Assembly: GCA_958430865.1 (NCBI GenBank)
Contig: CAUDNR010000130.1
Span: 7,358-32,785, forward strand
From: Entrophospora sp. SA101
Lineage: Eukaryota; Glomeromycota; Glomeromycetes; Entrophosporales; Entrophosporaceae
Direction of reading: 5' to 3'
DNA length: 25,428 nucleotides
Shown: piece after piece, positions 8,455 to 17,122 of the stretch
Numbering within the stretch: the stretch's first letter is position 1
Layout: each line of letters opens with the position of its first letter
Notes under the pieces: generated by a model
Told to the model about the DNA's origin: nothing
What the model saw: only the letters and a program-made list of their open reading frames with translations
The model's database searches: none
Position numbers and translations under genes: made by a program

Positions 8455-10347
8455 ATGTGATGCAACTTTTTTGCTCATTTTAGTTTCTGTTATTCCAACT
8501 ATATTTATATTTTTTAATTTTAGTGTTTCTAATAATTGTTTTTGTTTAACTGGATTTGATAATCCTTGTATATTTTGAGTTGCTATTGTAATTAATTGTT
8601 CATTATCATTATGATTAATTGTTTTATAATTTTCTCTATTAATGTCATTATTGTTGTAAATAATGATATTATTATTGTTATTGTTTTTGCACTCATTATT
8701 TATTGTTGATGAGTGTATATATCCTTGGGTGTCATCATCATCAGAAGATGATGAATCTAATATTTCATCTTCTTGATGATTAAGTATTAGCATGGATGTT
8801 ATTTGATTTAACTTGTCTTCTATTTTTCCCATTTGGTTTGAAACCTCAAGTTGTTTTTGTTTAACACATTCTAACTCATCACTTGATGATGATGATGATG
8901 ATGATGATGTATTTGGTCGCCTCCTTTTATTATTATTTGAGGAGTCATTTTTATTATTTGTTCTTGTTTGATTTAAAGAGGGAGTGGATTGTTGTGGGAT
9001 ATTTTCATTATTTTTAATATTCAGTGGATTATGAGTGGAATTATTTAAAATTGGTAAGTTGATTCCTGTGGTAGTCTCCATGAATTTTATTTTTTTGTTA
9101 ATATCATTGATATTTTCATTAATTTGTGTAATATCTTTTTTTAAAGTATTGATTATATCCAGCAATCTATTAAAGTTGTCTTCCCCAATTTTTGTAATTG
9201 GTTTAGGAATATTGTTTGTTTGTTTTTTTGTTTGTTGCTTTGCTATATCAGCATATGTTTTTGATTTGGTTTCTTTTGGTTTGAATGGAATATGAAATTT
9301 TTTATATAAACCATTGAATTTTTGTTTTTTCATCTGTTTTTCTTTTCTGTCTGCTTTTTCCTCACATTTAGCAGCAAGATGTTCTGGGGATCCACAAATA
9401 TGGCATGTTTTAGCATTTATAGTAGTCCAAAATAGCTCTTTTTCTCTTAGTGCATAATTTGTGTGCATTGCATTAGCCATCAATTCCTCATTTTCAAATG
9501 CTACGTAAGCAATTCTTGTCCTGATATATGAGTTTTTGTTTCTGGCAAAAAAACAAGTTTTTCCACCAACAGCAGTGATAACGTCTTCAAGATCATAAGA
9601 TGTAGTACCAAAAGGAATATTAGTCAGTTTAAGAACATGACAGTTCCTCTGCTGATAAAACTTTTGATAATCTTTATATGGATAGATTCTCATACTATCT
9701 TTAAAATATGAAACTGACCATGTATTCTGTAGTTCAGTTATTGTATTTTCACTTTTAAAAGTTATTAACGCAGTGTACCACATTCCACTAGGTCTCATAG
9801 AAATTGTCTCAACTTCTCCAAATTTGTTAAAAATATTTTTAATTATGTCCTTTTTTGCATTTAAAGGGATATCCATAATTTTGATAGTTCTCTGTTGCCA
9901 ATCTAAATTTTCGTTTCTTTTAATTATTTTTTCAAACTTGTAATCATTATTTTCTAATATATTTTTTAAACAAGCTTTATCTGCAGATTCTTTGTTCTTG
10001 AAAGTAGCAACTACTCTCTTCTTTCCAGCAATGAAAATATATTTAACACCAATTATATTACTTGCATCATCAATAATGTGATATACATTTTTAATTTTTT
10101 CATCAGGTTTTTTTCCAGGCAAATTTTCTGCCAATATTGAAACTTCATATCGTTTTTTTGATTCTATTTTGACCCATACTTCTTTCTTGTTTGAGGGTAC
10201 TTCATTTGAATTATCTTCATTGTTATTTGTTTCTTCAGTATCATGACAAGAATTTTCTTTGTTTTCATCTATATCTATATCCATTAGGGGAGTTGAATTT
10301 TCATTTATATCTTTATTTACTTTTTTTCCTTTTTTTTTTGTTACCAT
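8452..10347 (-). pseudogene. 3'-truncated LINE copy, ORF1 fused to ORF2 start
   Basis: Second copy of the LINE 5' part, 631 codons, aligned to the first copy over 8455-10375 versus 3634-5545 with few substitutions. RRM-like folds, the CCHC knuckle (same positions, 315-328) and the poly-Ser run (one Ser longer; 8 rather than 7 GAT triplets) are retained. One A is missing in the run corresponding to 3863-3867 of the first copy. This removes the ORF1 stop and places ORF1 in frame with ORF2, so the protein runs through ECKNNNNNNIIIYNNNDIN into the endonuclease start (QNIQG, ITETK) and ends at ...KKVASH where the copy breaks off. The rest of the endonuclease and all of the reverse transcriptase are absent, so it cannot be autonomous. 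ORF2's own ATG is out of frame here. Confidence 0.88.
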
Positions 10348-10375
10348 TGTAAAAAAAATTTTTTTTTTTTTTTTT
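8455..10375 (-). mobile_element. Truncated LINE copy (5' end retained, 3' end lost)
   Basis: Boundaries are set by loss of similarity to the copy at 493-5545. The element 5' end at 10375 is intact, ending in the same A-run/T-run leader; the 3' side stops at 8455 in the middle of ORF2, with no tail. This is the reverse of ordinary LINE truncation, which removes the 5' end. Confidence 0.85.
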
Positions 10376-10560
10376 CGATAATATCACTTATGTAAATATT
10401 TACTAGAGATAGTTTTTTTTATTGGATAAAATGTGTAAAAGTCACATTATTTGTAATACCATAAGAGGTATAAACACGCTTACTTGGTTTTAGAATTAGT
10501 CATGTACGTGTATGTTGATCAAAATAACAAATTTTTTCTCTTGATTTTTTTAATAGAAAA
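10376..10560. other. Short AT-rich spacer
   Basis: No feature recognised. It ends with TTTTTTTAATAG, which could be a splice acceptor for the following exon. Confidence 0.4.
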
Positions 10561-11060
10561 ACGCCACCAAAAGATCAAGCAAAAATGAAAAAAAGACAAA
10601 AAGATACATGTCATGAAGTAGGTCAGCTTGGGTAAGTGTTTAAAAAAAGAATGATAGTGGTTATTATTGTCACAACTTGTCATTCTAGTTAGTTATTAAA
10701 AAGAATGGTGGTTATTGTTACTCTAGTTTGTTCATATGGTTGACAATTGATCTCTTTTGTATTTACTTTTTAGTAATCTGAAGCATTGTTCATCACAAGG
10801 AGGAAAAGAAAATGTTCAACATCAAAGAATTTACTATGATGGTGATGATGACAAACATAAAAATAAAAATATTCTTTTAAAATATTGGACATACATGGCT
10901 AGAAAAAAAGAAAGTCCACATCTCTTCATGTATTTATTGTTTGCTGCAAAAAGTTCATTTAATTAAATTAAATAATGATTTTGAGAAAGCAAAAGCTTTT
11001 TTAGTTGAACTTTATAAGACCAAAGAAATAAATATTTATATTATTTAATTATACAGAGTT
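10561..11060 (+). pseudogene. Decayed gene: basic first exon + YWTYMARKK exon
   Basis: The first exon (10561-10631) reads TPPKDQAKMKKRQKDTCHEV and ends before a GTAAGT donor. It is the paralogue of the MPQQDKK exon at 6420-6350, but its start codon is ACG instead of ATG, with the next ATG eight codons in. A 142-base intron ends in TTTTTAG. Exon 2 from 10774 continues in phase through an Asp/Lys-rich stretch and LLKYWTYMARKKESPHLF to a stop at 10964-10966. Coding then appears to continue in another frame as LIKLNNDFEKAKAFLVELYK to about 11045, implying a frameshift near 10955. Function is not recognised. Loss of the start and a frameshift indicate decay. Confidence 0.5.
10641..10740. repeat. 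Imperfect GAATG(G)TGGTTATT duplication in intron
   Basis: Two related segments, GAATGATAGTGGTTATTATT with TCTAGTTAGTTATT (about 10650-10697) and GAATGGTGGTTATTGTTACT with TCTAGTTTGTT (about 10703-10733), lie in tandem in the intron. The first matches the intron start of the 6176-6420 gene. Confidence 0.5.
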
Positions 11061-11079
11061 GTTTATCATTATCAAAAAT

Positions 11080-11930
11080 TGGAGTAAGTCTCATCTCTTT
11101 TGTTAATTATATAAGGCACTAATAAATACAATGAAGAATCAAATGATCCTAATGTACTAGAATTTTGGGATTTAGTTAAAATCACAATGAGCGATTATTC
11201 ATACATTGAGTATTAATGTTTGTAGACAAACAATCTAAACAATTTGGATATCTGATATTAAAACAATAAACATGGATAATTTATTGAAAAAAAATAGAGC
11301 CTTACATAGTTTATCAAAGGTAAAATTTCATTTTGTTTATTTGTTTTATATTGATATATATACAGTATATTAATTAAATATTTAATAATTATTACTATAC
11401 ATGAAGTCAAAATAGGGTTGAAATAAGGTCAAAACTGATTTTTACTATGTAATTGCCTCAAGTCAAAACATTTTGACTTTGGGGTTTTAATTTTGACTTC
11501 ATGTATAATTATTACAGCTACAATATAAGGAGGATGTTAATCTAGGAACATGAATAATTGCAGGAAATATCACAAATACAAAGCTAATAAAAAATGATCC
11601 ACTCTTGTCAGGGATTATTGATGTAATATTTTTACAGATTAATATTGTTAGTGAATTAAAGATGGGAAATGTTTTTGATGACGTAAATCAAGGCTTATCT
11701 ATTGATGATCTTCCAGATGAATTAGAGAGTTCAACAGAGAATACATGAATAAGAATGAATGCTATAACATACCTGAAAAATATTTCGAATCAGAATTTTT
11801 TGATTTGTTTATTGCATGCAGGAATTTTGTATCTCATTTCATAGGAATAAAAAAAATAAGAATGCACTCTAAAAATGAAGAAATACTAGAATCCATGTTG
11901 TCTCATGATGGAATAAATCCAATCACTTGA
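11080..11930 (+). pseudogene. Further exon-like fragments of a decayed gene
   Basis: Several short coding-like segments follow in order on the plus strand. One lies near 11118-11216 after an ATAAG acceptor (KYNEESNDPNVLEFWDLVKI) and ends in a stop. Another, 11638-11749, is acidic (GNVFDDVNQGLSIDDLPDEL). A 61-residue frame, 11745-11930, begins MNKNECYNIPEKYFESEFFD and contains ACRNFVSHFIGIKKIRM. A GGAGTAAGTC donor-like site is at about 11080-11089. These look like exons of one gene, possibly the same gene as 10561-11060, now interrupted by a MITE at 11396-11506 and cut off by the Helitron fragment at about 11938. I do not recognise the protein. Confidence 0.35.
11396..11506. mobile_element. 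111-base MITE with 17-base TIRs and 9-base TSD
   Basis: ATACATGAAGTCAAAAT (11397-11413) is exactly inverted as ATTTTGACTTCATGTAT (11490-11506). The nonamer AATTATTAC flanks it on both sides (11387-11395 and 11507-11515), allowing one unmatched T at the left edge. The interior repeats GTCAAAA/TTTTGAC several times and codes for nothing. A 9-base target duplication with perfect terminal inverted repeats is typical of Mutator-like (MULE) non-autonomous elements. The MULE transposase at 17123-18569 could belong to a mobilising family, but no shared termini were found. Confidence 0.8.
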
Positions 11931-11937
11931 CTAATAT

Positions 11938-13898
11938 TTTATTATTGTGTCAGCTGAGATTCCTGACAGAGATGGTGATCCATATACATTTGATACTGTC
12001 AAACGATCAATGATACATGGTCCTTGTGGTGCTTTTATGCAAAATGCCCCATGTATGAAAAATGGAAGGTGTTCTAAGGGATATCCAAAGCATTTTCAGG
12101 AAAGTACTGCTGTAAATAATGATGGGTACCCTATTTACAAGCGAAGAGACAATGGAAAAACAGTAGAAGTGCATGGAGCAACATTAGATAACAGATGGGT
12201 TGTTCCGTATAATCCATATCTTTCTACTAGATATGATTGCCATATAAATGTAGAGATTTGTTCATCCATTACTGCAGTAAAGTATCTCTTTAAGTATGTC
12301 TATAAAGGACATGATCGTGCTACTGTAGAAATAAGAAGACAAAACCACAAGCAAGAAAGTAATGATGAGATAAGTCTCTACCTTGATGCTCGATATGTTT
12401 CAGCATCAGAAGCTTCATGGCGATTATTTCATTATCGATTGCATGATAGAAGTCCAGCTGTTGTACACCTCCAAGTTCATCTTCCAGGACAGCATAGAGT
12501 TATATTTCGGGATGATGAATGTTTAGAAAATGTAGTTGAACGTGCCAATTCTGAAAAAACAACACTTACAGCATGGTTCCAAGCTAACACATTATATCCT
12601 GAAGCAAGAGAGCTTACTTATGGAAATTTTCCTACTCAGTGGGTTTATAACAGGCAAACCAATAAATGGAGCCCAAGGCAACGTGAAATGTAATTGGGCG
12701 TATGTATTTTGTTTCTCCAATGGCAGGCGAGCGATATTATTTAAGAATTTTACTTAATGTAGTTTGTGGTGCTACTTCTTTTGAAAATCTCCGCATTGTC
12801 AATGGAGTTTTATATAATACTTTCAAGGAAGCCTGTGCCATTTTAGGATTGCTACAGAATGGTGAAGAATGGGATCAATGTTTAGCAAAAGCTGCTCAGG
12901 TACAGACTGGATCACAACTACGTAATTTGTTTGCTACACTACTTCTGTTTTGTGATCCAGTAAGACCTGAGAATCTTTGGGAGAAGTATTTTTATGCTCT
13001 TAGTGATGATATGCGATTTCAAGTTCATGATAATGTTGAAAATACTGATATCCACAACCAAGCTTTAACCCATTTGCAATCAATTTTAAATAGGCATGGA
13101 AAATGTCTTAAAGATTTTCCTGATATGCCCATACCTGAAGTTCTTTCTGATTGTGATCAAGACAATTATCTAATTTATGAAGAACAAAGCTATAATATTG
13201 AAGAGCTTACTCAAACAGTTGAAAATGGAATTCCTCAATTAAATGCAGATCAGAAAGTTGCATTTGAAAAAGTTATAACTGCTGTGGAAAATCAAACCCC
13301 TGCTATGTTTTTTATTGATGGTCCAGGTGGAACAGGAAAAACTTTTTTATATAAGTAGCTATATTATTTTTTTATTTTTATTATTTTTGAATTTGTTATT
13401 TTACCATTTATTTCATTATCTGTATATATAGTGTTCTACTTGCAAAGATTCGTTTAGATGGACATATTGCTCTGGCAATAGCTTCTTCAGGTATTGCTGC
13501 ACTTCTTTTACCAGGTGGCCGAACTGCCCACTCCCGATTTAGAATACCTATTAATTTAAATGAAGATTCTACCTGTTCCATCTCTCATGGCTCTGATACA
13601 GCCTTACTATTGCAAAGAACAAGTCTTATTGTATGGGATGAAGCTCCAATGATGCATAGATATGCATTTGAAGCTGTAGATCGCACTTTAAAAGACCTCA
13701 TGAAAGCTGTTGATCCTGATTTGGAAGGAAAACCATTTGGAGGTAAAGTGATAGTATTTGGAGGAGATTTTTGACAAATTCTTCCTGTAGTTGTAAAAGG
13801 TGGCCAAGAAGAGATTGTAGGATCCTGTTTGCGTCGGTCCCCTTTGTGGAAACATGTTGAAGTTATGAAACTTAAAATTAATATGTGTCTTCGTTGTA
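11938..13898 (+). pseudogene. Helitron Rep/helicase, truncated and broken
   Basis: Rolling-circle transposon replicase fragment. The first part (11947-12691) has the Rep-side block HGPCGAF, NAPCMKNGRCSKGYPK, VVPYNPYLSTRYDCHINVE and KYLFKYVYKG, the last resembling the Rep tyrosine motif; the HUH motif and N terminus are missing. A one-base deletion near 12691-12694 shifts to the next frame (IGRMYFVSPMAGERYYLR). The SF1/PIF1 helicase follows: GPGGTGKT Walker A just before a 76-base intron (13355-13430, GTAGCT...TATATAG), GIAALLLPGGRTAHSRF, Walker B VWDEAPMMHR, and VFGGDF followed by TGA (13772-13774) where the family has Arg (CGA to TGA), then QILPVV. Similarity ends near 13898 where a different repeat begins; the rest of the helicase is not found after the gap. 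Confidence 0.93.
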
Positions 13899-13901
13899 CT
13901 A

Positions 13902-13976
13902 CACAGTGAAACTCGATTTAACGGATAAGTTTGGCCCAAGAAATTTATCCGTTATATCGAAATATCCGTAAAAACG
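13902..13976 (+). mobile_element. Pogo/Tigger-like terminal sequence, continuing into gap
   Basis: Helicase coding stops at ...CTACA and a sequence CAGTGAAACTCGATTTAACG begins (CAGTG at 13904), preceded by TA at 13900-13901. CAGTG plus a CTCGATTTAACGGA block is the style of pogo/Tigger-type Tc1-mariner termini, which insert at TA. An internal inverted repeat CGATTTAACGGATAA (13914-13928) / TTATCCGTTATATCG (13945-13959, one mismatch) forms a subterminal hairpin. The body and opposite end lie in or beyond the assembly gap, and no matching inverted end was found to the right. The superfamily call is inference. Confidence 0.5.
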
Positions 13977-14831
13977 NNNNNNNNNNNNNNNNNNNNNNNN
14001 NNNNNNNNNNNNNNNNNNNNNNNNNNNNNNNNNNNNNNNNNNNNNNNNNNNNNNNNNNNNNNNNNNNNNNNNNNNNNNNNNNNNNNNNNNNNNNNNNNNN
14101 NNNNNNNNNNNNNNNNNNNNNNNNNNNNNNNNNNNNNNNNNNNNNNNNNNNNNNNNNNNNNNNNNNNNNNNNNNNNNNNNNNNNNNNNNNNNNNNNNNNN
14201 NNNNNNNNNNNNNNNNNNNNNNNNNNNNNNNNNNNNNNNNNNNNNNNNNNNNNNNNNNNNNNNNNNNNNNNNNNNNNNNNNNNNNNNNNNNNNNNNNNNN
14301 NNNNNNNNNNNNNNNNNNNNNNNNNNNNNNNNNNNNNNNNNNNNNNNNNNNNNNNNNNNNNNNNNNNNNNNNNNNNNNNNNNNNNNNNNNNNNNNNNNNN
14401 NNNNNNNNNNNNNNNNNNNNNNNNNNNNNNNNNNNNNNNNNNNNNNNNNNNNNNNNNNNNNNNNNNNNNNNNNNNNNNNNNNNNNNNNNNNNNNNNNNNN
14501 NNNNNNNNNNNNNNNNNNNNNNNNNNNNNNNNNNNNNNNNNNNNNNNNNNNNNNNNNNNNNNNNNNNNNNNNNNNNNNNNNNNNNNNNNNNNNNNNNNNN
14601 NNNNNNNNNNNNNNNNNNNNNNNNNNNNNNNNNNNNNNNNNNNNNNNNNNNNNNNNNNNNNNNNNNNNNNNNNNNNNNNNNNNNNNNNNNNNNNNNNNNN
14701 NNNNNNNNNNNNNNNNNNNNNNNNNNNNNNNNNNNNNNNNNNNNNNNNNNNNNNNNNNNNNNNNNNNNNNNNNNNNNNNNNNNNNNNNNNNNNNNNNNNN
14801 NNNNNNNNNNNNNNNNNNNNNNNNNNNNNNN
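13977..14831. other. Assembly gap (855 N)
   Basis: Unknown sequence. It separates the pogo-like terminus from an inverted-repeat element and the satellite array; a gap here is consistent with collapsed or unresolved repeats. Apparent reading frames across it are meaningless. Confidence 0.99.
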
Positions 14832-14836
14832 CACAT

Positions 14837-14900
14837 GGTCACACACTATTAAAATCAAGCATTTTTAAGGGATTTTTTGCTGTTTTAATAGTGTGTAACC
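14837..14900. repeat. 64-base inverted-repeat element or hairpin
   Basis: ACACACTATTAAAA (14841-14854) is exactly inverted as TTTTAATAGTGTGT (14883-14896). Extending outward by GGT/ACC gives 18-base arms with one mismatch. The 28-base interior is T-rich. It could be a tiny MITE or the terminal hairpin of the element hidden in the gap. Confidence 0.65.
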
Positions 14901-14939
14901 CCCTTAACAGTATTCATGGTATTCATGAATACAAACCCT

Positions 14940-16470
14940 AGTAATCGAAGTAAACGTTAAGACAAGTCTATGAACAAAATATACTAATGAAGGTTTTATC
15001 AATCATTCAATAGTTTATGTAGGAGTAATCGAAGTAAGTTTTAAGGACAAGATCTATAACAAAATATTCTAACGACGTTTTATTAATTATTTAATAGTTT
15101 GTATAGGAGTAATCAAAGTAAACGTTAAGGACAAGTCTATGAACAAAATATACTAACGACGTTTTATTAATTATTTAATAGTTTGTATAGGAGTAATCGA
15201 AGTAAACATTAAGGACAAGTCTATGAACAAAATATACTAACGAAGGTTTTATCAATCATTCAATAGTTAATGTAGGAGTAATCAAAGTAAGTTTTAAGGA
15301 CAAGATCTATAACAAAATATTCTAACGAAGTTTTATTAATTATTCAATAGTTTATGTAGGAGTAATCGAAGTAAGTTTTAAGGACAAGATCTATAATAAA
15401 ATATTCTAACAATGTTTTATTAATTATTCAATAGTTTATGTAGGAGTAATCGAAGTAAGTTTTAAAGACAAGATCTATAACAAAATATTCTAACGACGTT
15501 TTATTAATTATTCAATAGTTTATGTAGGAGTAATCGAAGTAAGTTTTAAGGACAAGATCTATAACAAAATATTCTAATGACGTTTTATTAATTATTTAAT
15601 AGTTTGTATAGGAGTATTTGAAGTAAACGTTAAGGACAAGTCTATGAGCAAAATATACTAACGAAGGTTTTATCAATTATTTAATAGTTTATGTAGGAGT
15701 AATCAAAGTAAGTTTTAAGGACAAGATCTATAACAAAATATTCTAACTACGTTTTATTAATTATTTAATAGTTTGTATAGGAGTATTCGAAGTAAACATT
15801 AAGGACAAGTCTATGAGCAAAATATTCTAACGACGTTTTATTAATTATTCAATAGTTTATGTAGGAATAATTGAAGTAAATGTTAAGGACAAGTCTATGG
15901 ACAAAATATACTAACGAATGTTTTATCAATCATTCAATAGTTTGTGTAGGAGTAATCGAAGTAAGTTTTAAGGACAAGATCTATAACAAAATATTCCAAT
16001 GACGTTTTATTAATTATTCAATAGTTTATGCAGGAGTAATCAAAGTAAACGTTAAGGACAAGTCTATGAACAAAATATACTAACGAATATTTTATTAATT
16101 ATTCAATAGTTTATGTAGGAGTAATCGAAGTAAACATTAAGACAAGTCTATGAACAAAATATACTAACGAAGGTTTTATCAATCATTCAATAGTTTATGT
16201 AGGAGTAATCGAAGTAAGTTTTAAGGACAAGATCTATGAACAAGATCTATGAACAAAATATTCTAACGACGTTTTATTAATTACTCAATAGTTTATGTAG
16301 GAGTAATCGAAGTAAGTTATAAGGACAAGATCTATGAACAAAATATTCTAACAAACGATTTATTAATTATTCAATAGTTTGTGTAGGAGTAATTAAAGTA
16401 AGCTTTAAGGACAAGATTTATGAACAAAATATTCCAACAAACGTTTATCAAATATTTAATAGTTTATATA
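14940..16470. repeat. ~18-unit satellite array, 84-base period, two classes
   Basis: Units start with AGTAATCGAAGTAA and end with AATAGTTTATGTAGG; starts at 14940, 15024, 15108 and 15192 show a strict 84-base period. Two classes alternate irregularly: class A has AAACGTTAAGGACAAGTC and AATATACTAA, class B has AAGTTTTAAGGACAAGATC and AATATTCTAA. My order is A B A A B B B B A B A A B A A B B B. One class-B unit near 16200-16290 carries a small internal duplication of ATCTATGAACAAG. The last units diverge (TTTATGAAC, CAAACG). The array has no coding potential. Adjacent copies of the same class suggest local duplication with homogenisation. Confidence 0.9.
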
Positions 16471-17122
16471 AATTTCTCTTTTATTAACTTATATCTAATA
16501 ACATCACTATAATCATTATTGTTGTTTATTGTTCTAATCATCATTTACATATGTATATAGGAATTGTAAAAGAAAAATTTTAGCACTTGACGATCTTCAA
16601 AAATCATATGGCTGTAAAAATTTTATTGACTTGCACTATACCTTCGAAACTACCCTTAACAATAAACCAAATGTCGAAGAAATTAGTCTAATAAATTAAA
16701 TTGTGCTACTTGAAGATGTATTTAAAGGGTTGGTTTTCGACTTGCTCAAAGGACAACTCTCTTTCTAACTCTTCTCTTGACCATATCTCTTGATATAACT
16801 TTGAAACAACCTCGATATAACATAACAATAAATGAAATGGTTGTCAATGAAGTAAACATGACCAATTTAAGAGACAAATTACTCAAAATGATTTTTTTGA
16901 ATGTTCTAATAAATTTTCCATTGTTACCACATCATCCCGTTGTTGGTTAAACATTACCCAAAGTTTAATTTGGTCGTTTTCTTACGTTAATCACATTATG
17001 AAATAATTAATAATTAATTGACAAAACGTAACACAAATACAAATACAAATAATAATTAATAATGTCTATTTTTATTTTTTTAAAAAAAAATTACAACTAA
17101 TGTATTTAATATAATAGCAACA
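16471..17122. other. 650-base region, possible weak coding remnant
   Basis: No firm gene. After an ATATAG acceptor-like site at about 16560, the plus strand is open for about 46 codons with protein-like composition (NCKRKILALDDLQKSYGCKN, then FIDLHYTFETTLNN), ending in TAA near 16697 and continuing briefly (IVLLEDVFKGLVFDLLKG). It may be an old exon or transposase remnant; I do not recognise it. The remainder is AT-rich, with an AATTAATAATTAATT run near 17000. Confidence 0.3.

Noticed and set aside
10641..10700. GTGGTTATTATTGTCAC stem as a terminator or riboswitch
   Set aside because: It lies inside a splice-delimited intron of a eukaryotic gene and is a decayed copy of the hairpin at 6303-6325; a bacterial-style role does not apply.
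13899..14941. Long frames over 13899-14941 on both strands
   Set aside because: They consist almost entirely of undetermined bases in the assembly gap.
16790..16830. ACCTCGATATAAC at 16810, resembling the pogo-like terminus at 13904
   Set aside because: It is in direct, not inverted, orientation and lacks CAGTG and a TA boundary, so it does not define the other end of the element.
16919..16934. Possible MULE terminal inverted repeat: ATTGTTACCA on the left versus its complement near 18750
   Set aside because: Only about 10 matching bases in AT-rich sequence, with no flanking target duplication; chance is likely.
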